In this document: in pieces, positions 35,448-45,717 of the stretch
How positions within the stretch are numbered: the stretch's first letter is position 1
Layout of the letters: each line of letters begins with the position of its first letter
Notes under the pieces: generated by a model
Database searches by the model: none
What the model saw: the letters and a program-made list of their open reading frames with translations, nothing else
Told to the model about the DNA's origin: nothing
Made by a program: the position numbers and the translations under genes
Source: Mycolicibacterium aurum
GTDB taxonomy: Bacteria; Actinomycetota; Actinomycetes; Mycobacteriales; Mycobacteriaceae
Assembly (NCBI RefSeq): GCF_900637195.1
Contig: NZ_LR134356.1
Coordinates: forward strand, 496,001 to 560,000
Direction of reading: 5' to 3'
Length of the DNA: 64,000 bases

Positions 35448-36197
35448 TCAGTTGTTCGTGAGATCTCTTCCCCAGGCCGCGCCCTTGGGCTCGACTAAGA
35501 AGCACCAAGCGTTGGGTGAGCACGCGCTCTCCACCTTCACCACCTGTCCGACCGTCAGCTCGCCGATGACCACGGCGTCACCGTCGTCGTTGGATTTGTC
35601 GTAGAGGCGTGTATCGGCGTTCACCGTGGCTGTCAGCTCGTCGACTGTCGTCTTTGTATCTTCTTGCCCTTCCCCTTGCCCTTGCTGTGTCGGTGTTGCG
35701 GCGGGGACGCAATCGAACTTGGCCTTCGAAGACCAGGTATTGACAGCACCTTGGCTATTCTTGGCGGTGCCCCGGGCGGTGAGGTCATCGTCGATGTAAC
35801 CGTCCCAGCGGGTTGTCAAGCCGTTGTTCCATGTGAACTCGACGGTAATGTTGCGGCCACTGATTCGTCCGACAGCGGTACCGTTTGTCCACACCCCGCT
35901 TCCGTTCTGTGTGTATCCGGCCTTACCGGAGAAGAAGTCGCCGGACTTGTCGACCACCACCGTCACGTTGTTGTCCTGCGCGACCTCCATCGCAGGGCTG
36001 TTGTAGGAGTAGCTGCTGCAGGCGGGTGCCAGGGGAAAGTGTGGCAACGCGTGCGCCACCGGTGAGGTGAGGGGCAAGGCTGCCGCTAGGATTGCCATCG
36101 CAAATCCATTCGACGCCAGACGTTTTGATAGTCGTCGGTCATGACCGGGCAGGATCGGCGCGCTGTGACGAACCATTGGCTGCGATGACTTGGGCAT
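35448..36197 (-). CDS. Secreted protein with C-terminal SH3-like domain
   Basis: About 249 residues from ATG 36197, which has CAGGAGA upstream; a longer frame to 36257 would run close to the promoter element. A long signal peptide ends near AHALPHF. A beta-rich central domain follows (ITVEFTWNNGLTTRWDGYID), then a Gln/Gly linker. The end is a bacterial SH3-like domain (ADTRLYDKSNDDGDAVVIGE, then VKVESACSPNAWCFLV). Such domains often bind cell-wall peptides. TAGGG site 7 lies about 70 nt upstream. Confidence 0.72.
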   Translation of the reverse strand: MPKSSQPMVRHSAPILPGHDRRLSKRLASNGFAMAILAAALPLTSPVAHALPHFPLAPACSSYSYNSPAMEVAQDNNVTVVVDKSGDFFSGKAGYTQNGSGVWTNGTAVGRISGRNITVEFTWNNGLTTRWDGYIDDDLTARGTAKNSQGAVNTWSSKAKFDCVPAATPTQQGQGEGQEDTKTTVDELTATVNADTRLYDKSNDDGDAVVIGELTVGQVVKVESACSPNAWCFLVEPKGAAWGRDLTNN

Positions 36198-36264
36198 GAC
36201 GTCTCCTGATCGTCGCGATCGGCAAGTTCGAACCACCACGATGGCACTCGAGTCCATAACAACT

Positions 36265-36282
36265 AAATAGGGTGTTTCCCTA
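36265..36282 (-). promoter_or_regulatory. TAGGG-type activator site 7
   Basis: On the minus strand TAGGG-AAACA-CCCTA-TTT at 36282-36265 is identical to site 2. No TAnnnT box is found at 19-21 nt, so the promoter geometry is less clear here. The first three bases of the element double as the TAG stop of the neighbouring LuxR relic. Confidence 0.6.
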
Positions 36283-36807
36283 CTTCGCCGAATGTGATGA
36301 GCGCAATGCCACCGTCGCGGGGGTTTTGCCAGGAGCGTGGGGCGAGTTCTTCAGCTCGCCGTCGTGAGGCCAGAAAGTCGCCATCAGATGGCCGATTGTG
36401 GCCCGCGACCGGATGCCGAGTTGTCGCTCGACGCGTGCGAGGTCCGCATCGACCGTGTTGGGACTGATGGACAGCGCGGCGGACACCGGTACATCTAGCT
36501 GCGTGGCCGGGATGGTCTGCTCCGTGACGACGTAGGCAGCAGGCATGTTCGGATTGCGCGAGTTGAAGTAGACGTCGTTGATGCGCGCGGTTGTGTTGCC
36601 CAGGGTGATGGTGCAGTCGCCGTACACGCGGTGCGCTGACGATATCTGGACCATATAACCGGGCTTGATGGTGGTGATGGCTTGTGAGAACGTGTGGGCG
36701 CTCGCCCAGGTGTGCCAGTAGGTGGCAGAGATCTCCATGTTGACCAGGCTCGGAACGCTGCCGGATGCTCTGAGGCTGCCGCCCAGAATGTTGGTGTAGG
36801 TCTGCAT
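36280..36807 (-). pseudogene. Chimeric remnant: unknown beta domain joined to a LuxR helix-turn-helix
   Basis: The open frame from ATG 36807 encodes 175 residues. Residues 1-100 are a beta-rich stretch I do not recognise (EISATYWHTWASAHTFSQAI). Residues about 107-146 read SISPNTVDADLARVERQLGI, then RSRATIGHLM, and align with the second half of the LuxR DNA-binding domain of the gene at 31584-34364 (about half identical). The first helix of that domain and all of the ATPase part are missing. It is most simply the 3' end of a second luxR copy fused by deletion to another gene, whether or not it is expressed. Confidence 0.65.
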
Positions 36808-36966
36808 GTGATGGCGGTGCCCTAGGTGTCGGGCTACTGCAAAAACTCGTGCCGGACCGTCCACCGCGGTGGCCGCACACGGCCGGTGCACCTCAAGAAA
36901 GTGTCGGGCGGGGCATGTTCCTGAGATACTGACCCCGACACCAGGAACAGCTCGAGAGGACACGTC
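36808..36966. other. Divergent intergenic region before fba
   Basis: 159 nt between the chimeric remnant and fba. GATACT at 36925-36930 could be the fba -10 box, about 37 nt before the start, but no clear -35 box fits. GAGAGGA at 36954-36960 is the fba ribosome site. No other structure was seen. Confidence 0.35.
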
Positions 36967-38004
36967 ATGCCCATCGCCACGCCCGAGGTCTACGCCGAGA
37001 TGCTGGGCCGCGCCAAGGAACATTCCTTCGCGTTCCCTGCCATCAACTGTGTCGGCTCTGAGAGCGTCAACGCCGCGATCAAGGGCTTCGCCGATGCCGG
37101 CTCTGACGGCATCATCCAATTCTCCACCGGCGGAGCCGAATTCGCGTCCGGCCTGGGTGTCAAGGAGATGGTCACCGGGGCCGTCGCCCTCGCCGAGTTC
37201 GCGCACATCGTCGCCGCCAAGTACGACATCACCGTCGCACTGCACACCGACCACTGCCCGAAGGACAAGCTGGACACCTACGTCCGGCCGCTGCTCGCGA
37301 TTTCCGCCGAGCGTGTCGCCAAGGGGCAGAACCCCTTGTTCCAGTCGCACATGTGGGACGGCTCGGCGGTGCCGATCGACGAGAACCTGTCGATCGCGCA
37401 GGAACTGCTGAAGCAGGCCGCGGCCGCCAAGATCATCCTGGAGATCGAGATCGGCGTGGTCGGCGGCGAGGAGGACGGCGTCGAGGCCGAGATCAACGAC
37501 AAGCTCTACACCACGCCCGAGGACTTCGAGAAGACCATCGACGCGCTCGGCACCGGCGAGCACGGCAAGTACCTGCTGGCCGCCACGTTCGGCAACGTGC
37601 ACGGCGTCTACAAGCCGGGCAACGTCAAGCTCAAGCCCGAGGTACTGGCCGAAGGCCAGCGGGTCGCGGTCGCCAAGCTCGGGCTGCCCGAGGGGTCCAA
37701 GCCGTTCGACTTCGTGTTCCACGGCGGCTCGGGCTCGCTGAAGTCCGAGATCGAGGATTCACTGAAGTACGGCGTGGTCAAGATGAACGTCGACACCGAC
37801 ACCCAGTACGCGTTCACCCGTCCGATCGTCGGCCACATGTTCTCCAACTACGACGGGGTGCTCAAGGTCGACGGCGAGGTCGGCAACAAGAAGGTCTACG
37901 ACCCGCGCAGCTACTTCAAGAAGGCTGAGGCCGGGATGAGCGAGCGCGTGGTGGAGGCGTGCAACGACCTGCACAGCGCGGGCCGGAGCGTCACCGCGGG
38001 CTAG
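36967..38004 (+). CDS. fba: Class II fructose-bisphosphate aldolase
   Basis: 345-residue zinc aldolase that splits fructose 1,6-bisphosphate in glycolysis and makes it in gluconeogenesis. The zinc/catalytic site is LHTDHCPKD with Asp95 and His96. Other conserved parts are EIGVVGGEEDGVE, FGNVHGVYKPGNVKL with a zinc His, FHGGSGS and VVKMNVDTDTQYA for phosphate binding. Length and sequence match M. tuberculosis Fba (Rv0363c). The ATG has GAGAGGA upstream. It appears monocistronic. Confidence 0.97.
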   Translation: MPIATPEVYAEMLGRAKEHSFAFPAINCVGSESVNAAIKGFADAGSDGIIQFSTGGAEFASGLGVKEMVTGAVALAEFAHIVAAKYDITVALHTDHCPKDKLDTYVRPLLAISAERVAKGQNPLFQSHMWDGSAVPIDENLSIAQELLKQAAAAKIILEIEIGVVGGEEDGVEAEINDKLYTTPEDFEKTIDALGTGEHGKYLLAATFGNVHGVYKPGNVKLKPEVLAEGQRVAVAKLGLPEGSKPFDFVFHGGSGSLKSEIEDSLKYGVVKMNVDTDTQYAFTRPIVGHMFSNYDGVLKVDGEVGNKKVYDPRSYFKKAEAGMSERVVEACNDLHSAGRSVTAG

Positions 38005-38016
38005 GTCGGCAGGGGC

Positions 38017-38853
38017 TCAGGCCGACGGGGCCTGGCAGATCTTCCACTGATCGTCGCGGAATTGGAGATCGAAGCTGCGGGTGGAGCGGGTCTGCGGGGC
38101 GAAGGCCATGAACGTGGTGACGTTGGCCTCGGCGTGGTCGCCGTTGACGACCACCTGGTCGATGCTCGCGACCACCGGGTAGCGGCCGGCCTCGGCGACC
38201 CGCTGGTGTGTGTCGATCCATTTCTTGTCGTCGAGGGTGTTGTAGGCCTCGGCGGTGGTGCCGCAGGTGATGCTGCGCAGCGTCGCCAGATCACCCTTCT
38301 CGATGGCCGCGTCGTAGTTCTCGATGGTGGTCCGCACCTGCTCCTCCTGCGACACCGTGGGGGTGGACCCGCCGGTGAGCAGCAGGGTGCCCACGATCGC
38401 GATGGTCGCCAGCGCCGCGATCACCAGGATGATGGCGATCACCCACCCCCAGCTGCGCTTCTTCTTCGGCGGCGCCGGCGCATCGCCGCGCGGCGGAATC
38501 ATCTGCGGCGCAGCGGCTTTCTGGGCGGCGAAGCCCTCGGTGGGGGTAGCGCCGGGATCGCGGACGGAAAACACCTCGGTCGCGGGATCGGACGGCCGGT
38601 TGATGATCTGGGTGGACCCGGCGTCGAATCCGGACGGTGCGGTGAACCGCCGCTCGCCGGGGTCGACTCCGGAGTCCTCGCCCTGCGGCTCGGCGGGAGC
38701 GAACACCTCGGTAGCCGGTTCGTGCTCACGAGCCGAGTCCGCAAGCACTTCGGTCTCGGCGTCGGCGGACGACTCGGTGGAGTGCTGATCGGTGGCCGGA
38801 GCCGCCTCCTCGGCGGGCTCGTCCGGGTTGCTGGGCCCTCCTGCGTTCGGCAT
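38017..38853 (-). CDS. Membrane-anchored protein with NTF2-like extracellular domain, Rv0361-like
   Basis: 278 residues. The first about 150 residues are acidic, Pro/Ala-rich and contain repeated TEVF segments (ATEVFAPAE, ATEVFSVRD). A basic KKKRSWGW precedes one membrane helix (VIAIILVIAALATIAIVGTL). The outer domain of about 100 residues (TIENYDAAIEKGDLATLRSI, QWKICQAPSA) resembles NTF2/DUF4878-like folds. The TEVF repeats may be phosphorylation sites for Ser/Thr kinases, which is inference. ATG 38853 is preferred; ATG 38871 is possible. The size matches Rv0361. Confidence 0.72.
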   Translation of the reverse strand: MPNAGGPSNPDEPAEEAAPATDQHSTESSADAETEVLADSAREHEPATEVFAPAEPQGEDSGVDPGERRFTAPSGFDAGSTQIINRPSDPATEVFSVRDPGATPTEGFAAQKAAAPQMIPPRGDAPAPPKKKRSWGWVIAIILVIAALATIAIVGTLLLTGGSTPTVSQEEQVRTTIENYDAAIEKGDLATLRSITCGTTAEAYNTLDDKKWIDTHQRVAEAGRYPVVASIDQVVVNGDHAEANVTTFMAFAPQTRSTRSFDLQFRDDQWKICQAPSA

Positions 38854-38914
38854 ACCGCGGAGCTTAACCATCCGCGGTGACGGGCGCCCAGGCCTGCACG
38901 GCAGAATGGGGCCC

Positions 38915-39331
38915 ATGACTCGGATGGGCGATCTTCTCGGACCGGAACCAACGCTGCTGCCTGGCGATCCCGCGGCGGAGGCCGAGCTGGACGCCTCGGA
39001 GAATCCCGCCATCGTGGCCGCCGCTCACCCGTCGGCGTCCGTCGCGTGGGCGGCGCTTGCCGAGAACGCGCTCGACGCGGATCAGGCGATCACCGCGTAT
39101 GCCTACGCCAGGACCGGATATCACCGTGGACTGGATCAGCTGCGCCGCAACGGCTGGAAGGGTTTCGGTCCGGTGCCGTTCGCGCACGAGCCGAACCAGG
39201 GTTTCCTGCGCTGCGTCGGGGCACTGGCCCGGGCGGCCCAGGCGATCGGCGAGACGCCCGAGTACCAGCGGTGCCTGGATCTGCTCGACGACTGCGATCC
39301 GGCGGCGCGCGGCGCGCTGGGCCTGAGCTAG
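38915..39331 (+). CDS. DUF3151 conserved protein, Rv0360-like
   Basis: About 138 residues of the actinobacterial DUF3151 family. It has an N-terminal GPEPTLLP segment and helical repeats (AHPSASVAWAALAENALDAD, AYAYARTGYHRGLDQLRRNG) that resemble TPR-like pairs, then WKGFGPVPFAHEPNQGFLRC. The function is unknown; the family is highly conserved next to fba and purA in mycobacteria. ATG 38915 is chosen; ATG 38924 is an alternative. It is tail-to-tail with the metal exporter gene, overlapping by 4 nt. Confidence 0.82.
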   Translation: MTRMGDLLGPEPTLLPGDPAAEAELDASENPAIVAAAHPSASVAWAALAENALDADQAITAYAYARTGYHRGLDQLRRNGWKGFGPVPFAHEPNQGFLRCVGALARAAQAIGETPEYQRCLDLLDDCDPAARGALGLS

Positions 39332-40227
39332 CGGTTCTGGCTCTCGCACTCGCAGTCTGCGGCGCTCTCCGGCGGTTCGACCTGCACCGTGGCGTGGCCG
39401 AGTCCGCGGGCGGTCAGGACCGCGCGGGCGTCGTCGAGAACCTGCGCCGAGTCCCGGTCGCTGGTCAGATGTGCGGTGACCATGTCCTTGCCGGGCACCA
39501 GCGTCCAGACGTGCAGGTCGTGGACCTCGGTGACCCCCGCGACGCCACACAGTGCGGCGCGGAGTTCGTCGACGTCGATGTGGCTGGGCGAGGACTCCGA
39601 CAGGATGCGCAGTGCCGCTCTGGCCAGCGCGATCGCCCGCGGTAGCACCCAGAGCGCCACCAACACCGCGACGACGACGTCGGCGTAGGGCCAGCGGGTC
39701 GTGACGGTGACGATGCCCGCGATGAGCACCCCGATGCTGCCGACGGTGTCGGCGACGACCTCCAGGTAGGCGCCCTTGACCGCCAGGCTGTCCTTGGACT
39801 GGGAGCGCAACAGCAGCACGACGGCCGCGTTGGCGATGAGTCCGGCGAGCGCGACGACGATCATCGGGACGCCGGGGACGTCGGGCGCATCCCCGAGCCG
39901 TTCGACGGCCTCGTAGAGGATGAAGCCGGCGACCCCGAGCAGCAGCACGGCATTGGCCACGGCGGTGAACACCTCGGCGCGGTGCCATCCGTAGGTTCGT
40001 GACGGCGACGCACTGCCGCGCTTGGCCAGCAGCACCGCGGTCAGGCCCATGAACATCGCCACGAGGTCGGTCAGCATGTGGCCGGCATCGGCCAGCAGCG
40101 CGATCGAGTTGATGGCCAGCGCAGTGGTCAGCTCGACGACGAAGAACACGGTGAGGATGCCCGCCGCGATGAGCATGCGGGACACCCGCGTGTCAGCACC
40201 GTGGCTGTGATCGTGTCCGGCTCCCAT
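39328..40227 (-). CDS. Cation diffusion facilitator metal exporter (CzcD/ZitB type)
   Basis: 299 residues with six membrane helices. The zinc-transport site is complete: ALLADAGHMLTD in helix 2 (Asp, His, Asp) and LEVVADTVGS in helix 5. An N-terminal His-rich HDHSHG and a C-terminal cytosolic domain (EVHDLHVWTLVPGKDMVTAH) with a metal-binding His are present, plus a Cys-containing end (CECES). It exports Zn(II), perhaps with Cd or Co, in exchange for protons. A metal-sensor-type palindrome lies 11 nt before its start, so metal-induced expression is likely. Confidence 0.9.
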   Translation of the reverse strand: MGAGHDHSHGADTRVSRMLIAAGILTVFFVVELTTALAINSIALLADAGHMLTDLVAMFMGLTAVLLAKRGSASPSRTYGWHRAEVFTAVANAVLLLGVAGFILYEAVERLGDAPDVPGVPMIVVALAGLIANAAVVLLLRSQSKDSLAVKGAYLEVVADTVGSIGVLIAGIVTVTTRWPYADVVVAVLVALWVLPRAIALARAALRILSESSPSHIDVDELRAALCGVAGVTEVHDLHVWTLVPGKDMVTAHLTSDRDSAQVLDDARAVLTARGLGHATVQVEPPESAADCECESQNR

Positions 40228-40237
40228 GCCCAGGAAT

Positions 40238-40257
40238 ATATGCGTAAATGCGCATAT
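40238..40257. promoter_or_regulatory. Palindromic operator upstream of the CDF gene
   Basis: ATATGCG-TAAATG-CGCATAT: perfect 7-bp arms with a 6-nt spacer, in an AT-rich island. This fits the ArsR/SmtB class of mycobacterial metal-sensor sites. It lies just before the exporter start, where a repressor would block transcription. No ArsR/SmtB gene is adjacent; the sensor would be encoded elsewhere. Confidence 0.65.
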
Positions 40258-40278
40258 GTGGCAAGGGGGCTACGGCGC

Positions 40279-41058
40279 CTACAGCCAGGCCGACCAGAAC
40301 CGCGTCAGCTGACCACCGATCGCCGACAGCGCCGGTGGCACGCCGGACAGGTCGAACAGCCAGTACACCGCGCCGAAGAACCACTGATTCAGCGGTGGCG
40401 CGATCAGCAGGATCAGCAGGATGAAGAAACCCCACTGCTTGGCCGGCTGGAGTGCCCGCTGCGTCTCGGGGCTCAGATGTGGCTCCAGCGCGCCGTAACC
40501 GTCGAGGCCCGGGATCGGAAGCATGTTCAGCAGCAGCGCAGTGACCTGCAGAAAGCCCAGAAATGCGACGCCGGCCCAGAACACCGAATGGGCCGGGTCG
40601 TACAGCAGCCGGGTCAGCAGGAGCAGGAGCACCGCGAAGGCGAGGTTGACCGCGGGGCCGGCGAGGCTGACCAGGGTCTTCTGCCGCCTGGTCATGAAGG
40701 CCGTCTGCACATACACCGCGCCGCCGGGCAGTCCGATCCCGCCGAGCGCGATGAACAGCACCGGCAGGCCCAGGGACAGCAACGGGTGGGAGTACTTCAG
40801 CGGGTTGAGCGTGAGGTACCCCCGCACCGCGACGTCCCGGTCACCGAAGCGGTACGCAGAGAAGGCGTGGCCGAACTCGTGCAGGCAGAGCGTCACCAGC
40901 CACCCGAAGATGACGAACACGAATACGCCGATGTACGCGAGCGGCTCGATCCGCTCGCCCATCGACCACGCGATGGCCGCGCCCGCGACGGTGACCGCGA
41001 CCAGTGCGACGAAGATCGGGCTCGGCCGCACCGACTGCCGCAGCGGGCGAATGCTCAC
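40279..41058 (-). CDS. Site-2 protease-like membrane metalloprotease (Rv0359-like)
   Basis: 259 residues, the same length as Rv0359. The zinc motif LHEFGHAF (His60, Glu61, His64) lies in the second helix. The second catalytic signature NMLPIPGLDGYG supplies the metal-binding Asp. About six helices surround the site. Such proteases cleave membrane segments in regulated intramembrane proteolysis; no partner sigma or anti-sigma gene is adjacent. GTG 41058 is chosen; longer starts would add a basic, Ser-rich tail. Confidence 0.88.
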   Translation of the reverse strand: MSIRPLRQSVRPSPIFVALVAVTVAGAAIAWSMGERIEPLAYIGVFVFVIFGWLVTLCLHEFGHAFSAYRFGDRDVAVRGYLTLNPLKYSHPLLSLGLPVLFIALGGIGLPGGAVYVQTAFMTRRQKTLVSLAGPAVNLAFAVLLLLLTRLLYDPAHSVFWAGVAFLGFLQVTALLLNMLPIPGLDGYGALEPHLSPETQRALQPAKQWGFFILLILLIAPPLNQWFFGAVYWLFDLSGVPPALSAIGGQLTRFWSAWL

Positions 41059-41068
41059 CTCACCGAAA

Positions 41069-41671
41069 CTACCCGCGGCCCACCTGCAGCCACCCCTCCG
41101 TGTGGCGGTAGAACGTCGACCGCCGCACCGGCCGCGGCAGCTGCTCTCCGTCGCGGACCACGACCGCGCCGGTGGTGCCGAGCTGCGCGGCGCGGCCGCT
41201 GACCCAGCGCCGGGGCCGGCGCCGGCCCGACAGCACGCCGGCCCGCAGACCGGGCATGGTCGCGATCGGCTCGATCCGGACACCCGGCACGTCGCCGTCG
41301 AACAACCGCTCGTCGTCGACCACCGCCTCGCCGCGCACCGTGCTCTGACCCTGCGGAGGCAGCCAGTACGCGGCCTCGGTCAGGACCGCCCCGGTCTCGT
41401 CGCGGACCAGCGGGATCCGGCTCGCCGAACCCGAGACAGCCGACCTCGCCTGCCATGACCTGCGCACATGGGCCACCTCGATGTCGAGCCGGTCGGACCG
41501 CAGCAGCCGCGTCAGCACGGCGGACAGGTCGCGGTGGGAGCCCAGGACGACGAGTCGCCGGAAGGCGACGATGCCCGGATCACCTGCGAGATCCACCACG
41601 GGCAGCCCCCGCAGGACGCGGGGAACACGACGTCGTCCGAAGCGCACCACCGCGCATGTTGACGGGTCCAA
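41069..41671 (-). CDS. Conserved hypothetical protein, Rv0358-like
   Basis: About 200 residues, rich in Arg. No known domain is recognised; segments such as RRVPRVLRGLPVVDLAGDPG and WLPPQGQSTVRGEAVVDDER are distinctive. It is a cytosolic protein with no membrane helix. TTG 41671 is the best start because AAAGGAG lies 5 nt before it; no ATG or GTG fits near this point without running into the purA promoter. Position between purA and the site-2 protease gene matches Rv0358, which is about 215 residues. Confidence 0.6.
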   Translation of the reverse strand: MDPSTCAVVRFGRRRVPRVLRGLPVVDLAGDPGIVAFRRLVVLGSHRDLSAVLTRLLRSDRLDIEVAHVRRSWQARSAVSGSASRIPLVRDETGAVLTEAAYWLPPQGQSTVRGEAVVDDERLFDGDVPGVRIEPIATMPGLRAGVLSGRRRPRRWVSGRAAQLGTTGAVVVRDGEQLPRPVRRSTFYRHTEGWLQVGRG

Positions 41672-43711
<2,040 letters not shown>

Positions 43712-43729
43712 CGCACCACCAGGGGGAGG

Positions 43730-44839
43730 ATGGAAAAGGGGCTTCGCGGGTTCCTCCTCATCTGGTGGCGACAGCCCCACGAGTTCGACTGGACCGCACG
43801 GTATTTTCGCGCCCAGGGACTGATGCGCGTGCATCAGGTCTTCATCGGCTGTTTCTCGCTGCTGTACGGCGCCACCGCCCTTCTGACCGTGGTGTGGGCG
43901 TATTCCGACGGTGGGTCGGTCACCGCCCGGGTCCTGGTGATCGGCATCGCGGCCAGCTCATGCCTGCTCGGGCTTGCCTGGATCTTCGGACCGTGGCCCA
44001 CCGAGCGTCAGTCCGCGGCGTTCGCCGTCTACGCCGACCTGGCGGTCTTCGCGGTCATCGCCTGTTACCAGGACGCCTTCACCGCGATGCCCGGTCTGGC
44101 GCTGTTGGCCACCAACGGCATCTACGTCGTGGTCGTGCACGGCCCGCGGGCGCTGCTGCTGCATCTGGTGTTCACGGCGTCGGTCATCGGCTGGATGACG
44201 CTTCGTGTCCTCAACCAGGACATCCACCCGACGTCGGTCATCACGATCCGCCTGCTGACGTTGTTGCCGACGGTGATGTTCCTTCCCGTGATCGTGCAGT
44301 CCTATCTGCTCGCCTTGCGGATGGGCGCGCTCGATTCGCTCTACGATCCGCTGACCCGCCTCTACAACCGGCGCGGCCTCGACAGCGACCTGGCACAGTT
44401 CCGCGGCGCGGCCGTCGGGGTGCTCGCCGTGGACATCGACAAGTTCAAGGCGATCAACGACAGCCACGGCCACGAGGCCGGGGACCGGGTACTGGTCGCC
44501 GTGGCCGACGCCGCCCGGGAGGCGGTGGCGGCGCAGGGTGTCCGGTCGGTCATCGCACGCACCGGCGGGGAAGAGTTCGTCGTGGTGATCGACGGCGGGA
44601 CGGACGTTCTGCTGAGTACGGCATCGCTGCTGCACGATGCGCTGGCTGCGAGTGACACGTCAGCGGCGCCGACGGTGACCGTGAGCATCGGTGCGGCGTC
44701 GGGCCGGACCGACGGCCTGGCCGTGCGCGCGGTGGTGCAGGAACTCATCGAGCGTGCCGATGCGGCGATGTACCGCGCCAAGAATGCCGGCGGAAACCGG
44801 ACGGTGACGGCTGACGATGCGGTGTCGCCGCAAGAGTGA
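43730..44839 (+). CDS. Membrane-bound diguanylate cyclase (GGDEF)
   Basis: 369 residues. Five to six N-terminal helices (about 30-205) precede a GGDEF domain (DPLTRLYNRRGLDSDLAQF, VDIDKFKAINDSHGHEAGD). The active-site loop is GGEEF at 279-283, and the metal Asp lies in LAVDIDKF. It should make cyclic di-GMP from two GTP. No EAL domain is fused, so degradation needs another protein. No inhibitory RxxD site is evident just before GGEEF. It lies 18 nt after the thioesterase. Confidence 0.9.
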   Translation: MEKGLRGFLLIWWRQPHEFDWTARYFRAQGLMRVHQVFIGCFSLLYGATALLTVVWAYSDGGSVTARVLVIGIAASSCLLGLAWIFGPWPTERQSAAFAVYADLAVFAVIACYQDAFTAMPGLALLATNGIYVVVVHGPRALLLHLVFTASVIGWMTLRVLNQDIHPTSVITIRLLTLLPTVMFLPVIVQSYLLALRMGALDSLYDPLTRLYNRRGLDSDLAQFRGAAVGVLAVDIDKFKAINDSHGHEAGDRVLVAVADAAREAVAAQGVRSVIARTGGEEFVVVIDGGTDVLLSTASLLHDALAASDTSAAPTVTVSIGAASGRTDGLAVRAVVQELIERADAAMYRAKNAGGNRTVTADDAVSPQE

Positions 44840-44873
44840 GTCCTGGTCGGCTGCGGCGTGTCACCATGAGGCC

Positions 44874-45557
44874 ATGACCCACCCGGCCGATCGCCGCCTG
44901 CGCAGCCTCACCACGCCGCGGGCCGCGGCGTTGGCGGGCGTGCTGTTCGCGCTGCTGTTCGGCGCCGCGCTGGTGATGATCCGCACCGCGCTGCCCGACG
45001 GTGCCGCGCTGGGCACCCAGTGGGCGGACGGGTCAGGGCACCGTCTGCGGATCGCCGTGGTGCTGATGCCGTTCTCCGGCATCGCGTTCCTGTGGTTCAT
45101 CGGTGTGGTGCGCGACGGCCTCGGCGCTCTGGAGGACAAGTTCTTCTCGACGGTGCTCATCGGCAGCGGGTTGCTGTTCCTGGCGATGATCTACGCGTCG
45201 ACCGCCGTGGGCGCAGGGCTGATCGCGAGCACCGACTTCGCCGAGCCCGGAATGCGTTCGGAGGTGGCGGCATTCGGCCAGGCGCTGCTGGTGTCGCTGT
45301 CCAACACCTATGCGTTGCGGATGGCCGCGGTGTTCATGATGTCGCTGGCCACCATCTGGCTGCGCACCCGGCTGATGCCGATGTGGCTGGTGATCGTGAC
45401 CTACGTTGTCGCGGCCGGTGTTCTGATCGGAAGCGACATCTCACTGTGGATGACCGTGACGTTCCCGGTCTGGGTGCTGATCGTCAGCCTCGTGATGCTG
45501 GAGCGCTCGGGCGTCATCGATCTTCCAGACTCAAAGCACCTGCCGGACACAGCTTGA
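44874..45557 (+). CDS. Conserved six-helix membrane protein
   Basis: 227 residues with six hydrophobic helices (for example LAGVLFALLFGAALVMI, AVVLMPFSGIAFLWFIGVVR, LWMTVTFPVWVLIVSLVML). No transport or catalytic motif is recognised. It begins at ATG 44874, 34 nt after the diguanylate cyclase stop, so the two could share a transcript. The last 44 nt overlap the minus-strand ferredoxin gene. Confidence 0.7.
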   Translation: MTHPADRRLRSLTTPRAAALAGVLFALLFGAALVMIRTALPDGAALGTQWADGSGHRLRIAVVLMPFSGIAFLWFIGVVRDGLGALEDKFFSTVLIGSGLLFLAMIYASTAVGAGLIASTDFAEPGMRSEVAAFGQALLVSLSNTYALRMAAVFMMSLATIWLRTRLMPMWLVIVTYVVAAGVLIGSDISLWMTVTFPVWVLIVSLVMLERSGVIDLPDSKHLPDTA

Positions 45558-45717
45558 CGGCTTTCCGGGCGTGGTCGAGCTCGTCACCGGTGACGTCCTC
45601 GTGCAGGATTTCGACGATCCCGTCGTCGTCCTGATCGAAGATCTCACCGGCCACCATCACGCAGTTGCCGGCCTGGATGCACGCCTCGCGGTCGGCGGAG
45701 ACCCGTGCCCGCGTCAT
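45514..45717 (-). CDS. [3Fe-4S] ferredoxin partner of a cytochrome P450
   Basis: 67 residues. Cys13, Cys19 (CIQAGNC) and Cys57 (CPAGAL) supply three ligands, with Ala16 where a fourth Cys would sit, which indicates a [3Fe-4S] cluster. This is the mycobacterial and streptomycete type that passes electrons to P450s. Its ATG overlaps the stop of the P450 gene, so the pair is co-translated and very likely works together. Confidence 0.92.
   Translation of the reverse strand: MTRARVSADREACIQAGNCVMVAGEIFDQDDDGIVEILHEDVTGDELDHARKAVKLCPAGALSLEDR

Noticed and set aside
38005..38026. GTCGGC-N10-GCCGAC hairpin after fba
   Set aside because: The stem is only 6 bp, has no T-run and partly lies in the coding end of the convergent gene. 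It is too weak to call a terminator.
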